Assembly: GCA_031554275.1 (NCBI GenBank)
Contig: JAVBKB010000038.1
Span: 1 to 16,468, forward strand
Length of the DNA: 16,468 nt
DNA from: JAVBKB01 sp031554275
Lineage (GTDB): Bacteria > Bacillota > Bacilli > JARBTR01
Reading direction: 5' to 3'
The translations under genes and the position numbers were made by a program. The notes under the pieces were generated by a model that saw nothing but the letters and a program-made list of their open reading frames with translations, was not told the origin of the DNA and did not search any database. Shown here in pieces: positions 1 through 5,390 of this stretch. How positions within the stretch are numbered: position 1 is the first letter of the stretch; every line of letters begins with the position of its first letter.

Positions 1-947
1 AAACAAACACAGATATTCGCACTGCACTTGATGAGAAAGTGAAAGGTCTATCTGGCTACAAAGTGGCAGGAAAGATGAGTCTGAAAGTAGGAGCTGTGCC
101 CCAAGAGTATGATGTGGAGGTTTGGTACAAGTCTCCTAACCAATACAAAGTCAATTTAAAAAACGCAAACAAAGATCAAAATCAAATTATTTTACGTAAT
201 CCTGAGGGTGTCTATGTACTGACTCCTTCACTGAATAAAAGCTTCCATTTTCAAAGTGATTGGCCTAAGAATGGTGGGCAAGCATACTTATACCAATCTC
301 TTGTGCAGGATATTTTAGATGATAAAAAGGCTTCTTTCAAAGCAAAGAAGGATGCATATGTTTTTGAAACGAAGACAAGGTATGCGAACAATCAAACACT
401 CCCGATCCAAGAGGTGACTTTTAATCGAAATACCTTGGCACCTGAATCGGTGCGGGTGATGGATACAGATCGCAATGAGTTGGTTACTGTGGAGTTTTCC
501 AAAATGGACTTCAAACCGCATTTTAATAACGATGACTTTGATGTGAAAAAGAATATGACTGGCGCACAATTAGAGTTTCCAGTAGTCGCTGAAGGCGACA
601 GTATGGATTTCGAACCAAGGTATCCTTCCGTGGAAATTGAAGGAGTTGTGCCGACTGGTGAGAAAATGATTAATACTGAAAAAGGAAAACAATTGGTGTT
701 GACTTTCACTGGTAAAGATAAGAGCTTCACCATCATTGAGAGTAAGGCAGAGGTAGCAAAAGCAGTTGCATCGATTAGGCAACTTGGGGAACCAATTGAC
801 TTAGGCTTTACGATTGCCACGGTCACAGATCATTCGATTTCTTGGACATACGAGGATGTAGATTTCATACTGGCATCTAATAACCTCACGCGAGACGAGC
901 TGATTGCTGTTGCAAGTACAGTGCAAATGTTGTCCGCAGAGAAATAA
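1..947 (+). CDS. ydcC: YdcC-like LolA-fold / DUF4367 protein, 5' partial
   Basis: The reading frame is open from the first base (first whole codon at position 3) to the TAA at 945-947, so the start lies outside the window and about 314 residues are visible. The sequence begins in the middle of a domain (LDEKVKGLSGYKVAGKM), followed by runs of LolA-like beta strands with QNQIILRNPEGVYVLTP and a FHFQSDWP segment. The last 100 residues resemble the DUF4367 domain. Position directly upstream of alr matches ydcC of Bacillus subtilis, which encodes an extracytoplasmic protein with a LolA-type fold. The signal peptide or lipobox would be in the missing part. The exact role is not established; sporulation or envelope functions have been suggested for the family. 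A terminator-like structure follows. Identity rests on remembered sequence and synteny. Confidence 0.82.
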   Translation, partial: TNTDIRTALDEKVKGLSGYKVAGKMSLKVGAVPQEYDVEVWYKSPNQYKVNLKNANKDQNQIILRNPEGVYVLTPSLNKSFHFQSDWPKNGGQAYLYQSLVQDILDDKKASFKAKKDAYVFETKTRYANNQTLPIQEVTFNRNTLAPESVRVMDTDRNELVTVEFSKMDFKPHFNNDDFDVKKNMTGAQLEFPVVAEGDSMDFEPRYPSVEIEGVVPTGEKMINTEKGKQLVLTFTGKDKSFTIIESKAEVAKAVASIRQLGEPIDLGFTIATVTDHSISWTYEDVDFILASNNLTRDELIAVASTVQMLSAEK

Positions 948-954
948 GAATTTG

Positions 955-1030
955 AAAAAGCACTTCGTCACTGAACTACATCCAAATCAACTATTTTGAG
1001 ATGAAGTACTTTGAGAGAAGTGCTTTTTCT
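955..1030 (+). terminator. Terminator after ydcC
   Basis: AAAAAGCACTTC (955-966) is perfectly complementary to GAAGTGCTTTTT (1017-1028), giving a 12-bp stem that ends in a T tract. The 50-nt loop is long and can hold a further small stem, so this is an unusually large terminator. It separates ydcC from alr. Confidence 0.65.
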
Positions 1031-1062
1031 TTTTCCTGAAGCTCTTTATAAAATGAAATTGC

Positions 1063-1092
1063 TTGTTTAATCTGCTGTTTTTACCGTAAAAT
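1063..1092 (+). promoter_or_regulatory. Candidate promoter of alr
   Basis: TTGTTT (1063-1068) and TAAAAT (1087-1092) are separated by 18 nt and lie about 60 nt before the alr start, after the ydcC terminator. The match to sigma-A consensus is moderate. Confidence 0.4.
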
Positions 1093-1154
1093 AAGTACAA
1101 CTATCCATGAAGTAAACTTCTGGTTGAATTAGGTTTGTTGAAAGGAATTCATAT

Positions 1155-2315
1155 ATGGTTACAATTGATGATTTCTATCGTGATACCTGGGCAGAGGTTG
1201 ATCTGGACGCCATTCAATATAATGTGTCCGAAACCAAACGCTTACTGAAAAATCAGCAGAAGTTGTTTGCAGTTGTGAAGGCAAACGCTTACGGTCATGG
1301 TGCAATTCAGGTTGCCAAAACGGCACTTGAAGCGGGTGCAGATTGCATAGCAGTTGCCATGCTAGATGAAGCGCTACAACTAAGAAGACATAAGATTTCT
1401 GCACCCATTCTGGTAATGGGTGCAACTCCTGTGCAGCATGTCAGGGTAGCAGCAGAAAACGATATTACGCTAACAGTGTTTGATCATCGATGGCTACATG
1501 ATGCGAAGCACCTATTGCAAAGTTCGGATTTATCACTACAAATTCATCTTAAACTGGATACTGGAATGGGACGTCTTGGTGTAAGAAGTGTCGAAGAATT
1601 ACGCATGCTTTTGACCGAAATCGATGGAAGAATACTTCAGTTAACAGGGGCATTTACGCACTTTGCAACAGCAGATGAAATTGATGAAGGCCAGTTCCGC
1701 CATCAATTGGCGTTATTCGAACAAATGAAAACTGTTCTATCAGAAGGAATTATGTTGCACAGCAGTAATTCTGCTGGAACACTAAGATTTGAAATAGCGC
1801 ATTTCTCTGCTGTTCGTCTCGGGATCAGTATGTATGGCTTGTCGCCATCTGCTGCGATTGAAAACGAGTTACCATTTCCACTAAGACAAGCAATTTCATT
1901 GCATACGAAATTAACACAAGTGAAACAAGTTGATGCTAGTGCAACAATTAGTTATGGTGCTCGCTATGTAGCCGCTGGTCAAGAATGGATTGGCACCTTG
2001 CCAATTGGGTATGCTGATGGGTGGAATCGCAAACTTACTGGTCAAGATGTACTAATTGATGGAAAGCGTGTGCCAATTGTCGGCACAGTGTGTATGGATC
2101 AATGCATGGTTCGCCTTCCGTGCGAGTTAGAAACAGGCATGACAGTGACTTTAATCGGACATAATGGCAATGCATTCATCAGCGTTGATGAAATCGCAGC
2201 TAAGTTAGGTACGATCAATTACGAAGTGATTTGCGCAATGTCTACTCGATTACCACGAATCTACCTAAAGGCAGGAGAAGCAGTTGCTGTAACGAATTAT
2301 TTACAGCTTTTATAG
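1155..2315 (+). CDS. alr: Alanine racemase
   Basis: This is a pyridoxal-phosphate enzyme that interconverts L- and D-alanine in the cytoplasm and supplies D-Ala for peptidoglycan and teichoic acids. The 386-residue length is normal. The PLP-binding lysine is K42 in VVKANAYGHG, within the N-terminal TIM-barrel domain. HLKLDTGMGRLG (about 131-142) and VRLGISMYGLSP (about 220-231) are family signatures. ISYGARY carries the second catalytic base, tyrosine Y267, and the C-terminal beta domain includes GTVCMDQCMV. The ATG at 1155 follows an AAAGGA site (1141-1146) at a normal distance. It precedes mazEF, as in Bacillus and Listeria. No terminator was found in the 169-nt gap before mazE, so read-through into the toxin-antitoxin pair is possible. 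Confidence 0.97.
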   Translation: MVTIDDFYRDTWAEVDLDAIQYNVSETKRLLKNQQKLFAVVKANAYGHGAIQVAKTALEAGADCIAVAMLDEALQLRRHKISAPILVMGATPVQHVRVAAENDITLTVFDHRWLHDAKHLLQSSDLSLQIHLKLDTGMGRLGVRSVEELRMLLTEIDGRILQLTGAFTHFATADEIDEGQFRHQLALFEQMKTVLSEGIMLHSSNSAGTLRFEIAHFSAVRLGISMYGLSPSAAIENELPFPLRQAISLHTKLTQVKQVDASATISYGARYVAAGQEWIGTLPIGYADGWNRKLTGQDVLIDGKRVPIVGTVCMDQCMVRLPCELETGMTVTLIGHNGNAFISVDEIAAKLGTINYEVICAMSTRLPRIYLKAGEAVAVTNYLQLL

Positions 2316-2484
2316 AATTAATTAACTCCCTGAACCAATTTTATAAAAATAAGCATAATTATCGCCATAGTTCAATATAATAATCTTTGAAATATATTAT
2401 TTGTAACAGAAACTACACGCAATCATCAAAGAAAAATGTTACAGTATTACTTAGTGATTTATCTTTGTTTTGGAGGTCTAATAA

Positions 2485-2709
2485 ATGTCTGAACTTAAAT
2501 TAAAGTCCAACCAATTGCAAGAGAAAGATTATAAACAAATGGTGACGCAGACAACTAAGAATTTTTTTAAGAATAGCAAACAACTTGCCTCGAAAATGAA
2601 GAATGGGTATCAAGATATGGCCGCAATAAATTTAGTGATTGCCAGTGAATTTCAATCATTAGAGAATGAGGCGAGTTCAGAATTGGGTGCTGAAAGTGAT
2701 AAAAGGTAG
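2485..2709 (+). CDS. mazE: MazE/EndoAI-type antitoxin, shortened N-terminus
   Basis: This 74-residue protein should neutralise the MazF RNase encoded directly downstream. Its C-terminal half (KNGYQDMAAINLVIASEF, about 39-56) lines up with the toxin-binding tail of B. subtilis EndoAI (RRGYMEMAKINLNISSE). The EndoAI N-terminal ribbon-helix-helix, with its strand-forming KISLP motif and about 50 residues before the tail, is not recognisable. Only about 38 polar residues precede the tail here. The start is well supported by TGGAGGT at 2471-2477, and no longer in-frame start is available. The 3' end overlaps mazF by 14 nt, so translation is probably coupled. Toxin inhibition is likely kept, whereas DNA binding and autorepression may be lost. 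Identity rests on the tail and on synteny. Confidence 0.82.
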   Translation: MSELKLKSNQLQEKDYKQMVTQTTKNFFKNSKQLASKMKNGYQDMAAINLVIASEFQSLENEASSELGAESDKR

Positions 2710-3058
2710 AAACTTTAGTCGTGGGGAGATTTATTATGCTGATTTGTCACCAGTCATTGGATCTGAACAAGGTGGCATTCGACCAGTCCTTGTGATCCAG
2801 AATGATATCGGGAATCACTACAGCCCAACCGTTATCATTGCTGCAATCACTGCACAAATCTCGAAAGCAAGAATCCCCACACATGTTGAAATCAAATCGT
2901 CTAAAGATGGACTCGAAAGAGATTCGGTTATTTTGTTAGAGCAAATTCGAACTATCGACAAGAAAAGACTTACCGATAAGATTACTGAATTAGATTTGGA
3001 CATGATGAAGAAAATCGATGTCGCTTTGCAAATTTCTGTTGGACTTATGCAAATGTAG
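2696..3058 (+). CDS. mazF: MazF/EndoA endoribonuclease toxin
   Basis: This is a sequence-specific mRNA interferase; the B. subtilis homologue EndoA cuts single-stranded RNA at UACAU. From the GTG at 2696 the protein has 120 residues, against 116 in B. subtilis. Conserved blocks are RGEIYYADLSPVIGSEQGG, RPVLVIQNDIGN, AAITAQ and ERDSVILLEQIRTIDKKRL. The residues equivalent to the catalytic pair are Arg in GGIRP (about R29) and Thr in AAITAQ (about T52). The frame extends upstream to an ATG at 2666 inside mazE, but that start has no ribosome binding site. The GTG also has only a weak one (around 2683-2688), which fits translational coupling to mazE. The toxin looks intact, while its antitoxin is divergent. 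Confidence 0.92.
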   Translation: MIKGRNFSRGEIYYADLSPVIGSEQGGIRPVLVIQNDIGNHYSPTVIIAAITAQISKARIPTHVEIKSSKDGLERDSVILLEQIRTIDKKRLTDKITELDLDMMKKIDVALQISVGLMQM

Positions 3059-3070
3059 ATTATCAAAGCG

Positions 3071-3155
3071 AGTACTTTGATTCTTGAACTTGAGGCAGAA
3101 AATGTTAGCTAGAACTAACGTTTGGTGCGCAGTTCAGAGTCGAAGTGCTTTTTTT
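3071..3155 (+). terminator. Terminator after mazEF with nested hairpin
   Basis: AGTACTTTGATTCTTGAACT (3071-3090) pairs with AGTTCAGAGTCGAAGTGCT (3131-3149), with three G-U pairs and one bulge. A T tract follows at 3149-3155. A second small hairpin, GTTAG (3104-3108) with CTAAC (3115-3119), lies inside the loop. The structure ends the alr/mazEF transcription region. Confidence 0.65.
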
Positions 3156-3452
3156 ATATATCGTGAAATCACTCAAATTATTCTCAATTATTAGTGGACA
3201 TCCAATTCTTCTTAGCGTAGTGCTTACTTTGCTACAAAACTCACTATGATAACTTTGAAAAGGATTGATGTTGTTTTTGCAAATAGAAATAAGCATCGCA
3301 ACTTTGTGTGTAGTTTCCTCGAACAAGTGTTGAGAAATGGTCATCTCAAAAAGCACTAATTCTCGTTGTGACCAATGCCATAAATTCCAACCATTTATAG
3401 AACCTGTTATAGGGGAATCAAGGTGATAGCGCGTGAATACTGGGAGTGTCAA
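3105..3452 (-). pseudogene. Possible relic with faint phospholipase D-like motif
   Basis: A minus-strand frame of 115 codons covers the gap between the mazF terminator and the ankyrin gene. It contains a protein-like stretch, RYHLDSPITGSINGWNLWHW followed by SQRELVLFE. The GSxN motif, followed at a distance by an (N/R)EL strand, recalls the second half of the HKD motif of phospholipase D-family enzymes. However, the HxK lysine is missing and the spacing from Asp to GS is too short. The frame has no proper start (TTG, no ribosome binding site), its 5' side runs into the oppositely oriented ankyrin gene, and its 3' end lies inside the mazF terminator. I read it as a decayed gene fragment, though it could be a chance open frame. 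On the + strand, the 3156-3410 stretch shows no gene. Confidence 0.3.
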
Positions 3453-4532
3453 ATGATAGAAATTAAAGGGAAGGGTAGATTTGAAACTGTACCACCAATC
3501 GTTGAATCAATTGTTAGTAGTGATATTCCTGCCATTAGCGAGTATTTTTCAAAGCATGATTTAAACGAAAAAATCGAACTTGGAGAATATACAGCATTAA
3601 GTCCGCTTGCGATTTCATTGTCAATGAACCTAATCTCATCTATTAAATGGTTTGTCATTAATGGTGCTGACTTGAATGCAAAAGATAATCCTAGTTTTTT
3701 AATAGCAGTGAGGTATTGCAACGAAGAAATAATTCGTTACCTTGTGGAGAGTGGTGCAAAAACAGATTTAGTCAACAATGTTAAATCAGATGCTTTTGCA
3801 GAAGCGTTGTATGGCAAGAAGTTTAAGAATTTGCCTTTAATAGAGGAGCTAGGACATACGGTTAGTAAATATGGTGGTATGGCTTTTCGCCTTGCGGTTT
3901 CAAATAGAAACTATACAGCAATTGAGTTTTTTATAAATCATGGAGTGGATATTAACTATAATGAACCAGACCAAGTTTATCCATATACACCTACACCTCT
4001 ATGTATTGCCGCCAGATATGTTGACCTTAACATGGTAAAATATCTTGTTGACCACGGAGCTGATGTTACATTGGCAGAAAAAGATGGAATGCGTCCGTAC
4101 AATATTGCCATAGAAAAGGGTGATATGGAGATGGCAGTGTATCTAAAAGGTTTTGAGCCACAGGGATTTCACAATCTTCAAAACAAACTAGATAAACTAA
4201 GGAGTTATAAACTTCCTAATTCACTAATCTCGTTTTTACAAAGTGACAACTTAAATATTGATTTAGGGGAAAATAATAGCATAAAATACATTGAATTTTT
4301 TCAGTTCATTGATACTGTAGAAATGAAAGTTGGACGGCAGAAATTGCTTCGTATCTCAAAGGAAGTAGATAATTATTCAGATATTATTATCTGTTGGAAT
4401 CCAAAAGTAAAAAAAATCGCTTTCTATGATATAGAACATCAGGAACTCGCTAACGTCTGTTCGTTTGAAGAACTAATAAAAGAACCGGCGGATCGCATTG
4501 AAAATTATTTGAATTGTGGTCATTCTGAGTAG
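3453..4532 (+). CDS. Ankyrin-repeat protein with SMI1/KNR4-like C-terminus
   Basis: This cytoplasmic protein has 359 residues from the ATG at 3453, which is preceded by GGGAG (3442-3446) at 6 nt. A GTG at 3423, also with a GGGGA site, would add ten residues. Ankyrin-type helices occur at about 45-105 (LSPLAISLSMNLISSIKWFV, NGADLNAKD, RYLVESGAKTDL) and about 135-235 (AIEFFINHGVDINYN, TPLCIAARYVDLNMVKYLVD, HGADVTLAEKDGMRPYNIAI). The last 110 residues (LPNSLISFLQSDN, DIIICWNPKVKKIAFYDIE, FEELI) resemble the SMI1/KNR4 (SUKH) fold. Both ankyrin and SUKH families are commonly immunity proteins of contact-dependent or polymorphic toxins, which suggests an orphan immunity gene. No toxin is encoded next to it. 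It is AT-rich, has its own terminator, and seems to be an insertion relative to the usual Bacillus order. The function is inferred. Confidence 0.72.
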   Translation: MIEIKGKGRFETVPPIVESIVSSDIPAISEYFSKHDLNEKIELGEYTALSPLAISLSMNLISSIKWFVINGADLNAKDNPSFLIAVRYCNEEIIRYLVESGAKTDLVNNVKSDAFAEALYGKKFKNLPLIEELGHTVSKYGGMAFRLAVSNRNYTAIEFFINHGVDINYNEPDQVYPYTPTPLCIAARYVDLNMVKYLVDHGADVTLAEKDGMRPYNIAIEKGDMEMAVYLKGFEPQGFHNLQNKLDKLRSYKLPNSLISFLQSDNLNIDLGENNSIKYIEFFQFIDTVEMKVGRQKLLRISKEVDNYSDIIICWNPKVKKIAFYDIEHQELANVCSFEELIKEPADRIENYLNCGHSE

Positions 4533-4583
4533 TATAAGTAGAACGAAACCGCTGTGCGGTGGTGAATAAATCAAATAAATAGC

Positions 4584-4615
4584 TGCCAGTAGAGTGATCT
4601 GCTGGTATTTCTTTT
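4584..4615 (+). terminator. Terminator after ankyrin gene
   Basis: A 10-bp stem (4584-4593 with 4598-4607, two G-U pairs) closes a GTGA tetraloop and is followed by TTTCTTTT (4608-4615). A smaller hairpin, ACCGC-TGT-GCGGT, lies just upstream of it without a T tract. Confidence 0.75.
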
Positions 4616-4719
4616 GCGCTACAATGGGTGTACCCAAAGTAAAGCAAAGTCCGTTTGTGAAAAGAATATGAACATTTCATAAAAGGCTAGCTTTTTGCGA
4701 GACTGTGGTTTATTATATT

Positions 4720-4737
4720 AATTGAGAATGATTTTCA
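4720..4737 (+). promoter_or_regulatory. Fur box upstream of solitary feoA
   Basis: AATTGAGAATGATTTTCA contains TGAGAATGATTTTCA (4723-4737), one base away from a perfect 7-1-7 palindrome and close to the Bacillus Fur core TGATAATnATTATCA. It lies 27 nt before the feoA start, next to AT-rich promoter-like sequence (TATTATATTAAT), so iron-loaded Fur should block transcription. The same 18 bases recur at 5087-5104. Confidence 0.8.
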
Positions 4738-4764
4738 AAGTCAATAACGATTCTAGGAGTGAGT

Positions 4765-4980
4765 ATGATGCCACTAGCCATTGCCCCAATCGGGAAATCT
4801 GTAAGAGTTACGAAATTAATTGTTGATGATAAAGTGAGAAAACACTTAGAGAACCTCGGCATTTTGATGAATAGTGTCATCACACCTTTAACGGATAACT
4901 CTGGGAATCTAATCGTGAAAGTTCACGAAAGTAGATTGGCAATTAATCAAGGTTTAGCAATGAAGATCTTTGTTCATTAA
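4765..4980 (+). CDS. feoA: Stand-alone FeoA-family SH3-like protein
   Basis: This 71-residue protein has the FeoA pattern: an N-terminal P-L-A-I-A-P-IGKSVRVTKL strand, a helix with VRKHLENLGILMNSVITPL (the family's R-x-L-x-x-x-G-I block) and a C-terminal VKVHESRLAINQGLAMKI strand pair. FeoA proteins have an SH3-like fold and are thought to bind and tune FeoB in the membrane during ferrous iron uptake. The ATG at 4765 lies 5 nt after AGGAG (4755-4759); the ATG at 4768 is an equally good alternative. It is clearly different in sequence from the feoA fused in operon with feoB downstream, and it has its own Fur box and terminator, so it is a separately transcribed iron-regulated unit. It could be a regulator of FeoB or of another transporter. 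Confidence 0.8.
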   Translation: MMPLAIAPIGKSVRVTKLIVDDKVRKHLENLGILMNSVITPLTDNSGNLIVKVHESRLAINQGLAMKIFVH

Positions 4981-5046
4981 AGCCTTCCTTTTACAATATT
5001 AAATTATATAAGTTATGTCTAATTGATGAAATTATAATATTTTATC

Positions 5047-5067
5047 AAAAAAGCATAGCTTTTTTTA
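5047..5067 (+). terminator. Terminator after solitary feoA
   Basis: AAAAAAGC (5047-5054) pairs with GCTTTTTT (5058-5065) around a 3-nt loop and runs into further T residues. This is an A/T-type terminator that makes the first feoA monocistronic. An alternative GCATA/TATGC pairing overlaps it. Confidence 0.7.
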
Positions 5068-5086
5068 TGCACATTAGGTAAAATCT

Positions 5087-5104
5087 AATTGAGAATGATT
5101 TTCA
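5087..5104 (+). promoter_or_regulatory. Fur box upstream of feoAB
   Basis: The 18 bases AATTGAGAATGATTTTCA are identical to those at 4720-4737, and a TATAAT hexamer follows at 5117-5122. No good -35 hexamer is placed at 17 nt, so the exact promoter is uncertain, but the Fur site would cover its upstream part. Confidence 0.8.
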
Positions 5105-5147
5105 TAATCAATGAATTATAATGAATAAGTAATGAGAGGGAATGAAG

Positions 5148-5390
5148 ATGGAAAAAAGTTTAAGAGATTTTAGGCCAGGCGAGACTGGAAAAGTAATTAA
5201 GGTTTCGGGCACTGGCGCAATCAAACGACGTCTGATAGATATGGGAATAACACCTGGAGTGTCGATTTTAATGAGAAAGACTGCTCCATTAGGCGATCCG
5301 CTTGAAGTGACCGTGAGGGGTTACGAATTGTCATTACGAAAGAGCGAAGCAGCACTAGTTGAAATGCGTATCGAGGAGGTTGCAGAATGA
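5148..5390 (+). CDS. feoA: FeoA, ferrous iron transport accessory protein
   Basis: This 80-residue protein is the partner of FeoB. MEKSLRDFRPGETGKVIKVSG, AIKRRLIDMGITPGVSILMRKTAP (the R-L-x-x-M-G-I-x-P-G family block) and GDPLEVTVRGYELSLRKSEAALVEM are typical of the FeoA SH3-like domain. I chose the ATG at 5148 because GAGAGGG (5134-5140) lies 7 nt before it; the ATG at 5142 would be only one base from that site. The stop overlaps the feoB start as ATGA, so the two are translationally coupled in one operon under the Fur box at 5087-5104. Confidence 0.95.
   Translation: MEKSLRDFRPGETGKVIKVSGTGAIKRRLIDMGITPGVSILMRKTAPLGDPLEVTVRGYELSLRKSEAALVEMRIEEVAE

Noticed and set aside
392..826. Antisense open frame opposite ydcC
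   Set aside because: The + strand frame shows conserved YdcC sequence; the minus frame has no ribosome binding site or recognisable motif and is a shadow.
2666..2695. ATG at 2666 as mazF start
   Set aside because: It would add ten residues that homologues do not have, lies well inside mazE and has no ribosome binding site.
3071..3155. T-box or other riboswitch
   Set aside because: The nested hairpin is suggestive, but there is no T-box motif (AGGGTGG...CCGCG type) and it lies after mazF with a T tract, so a terminator is the simpler reading.
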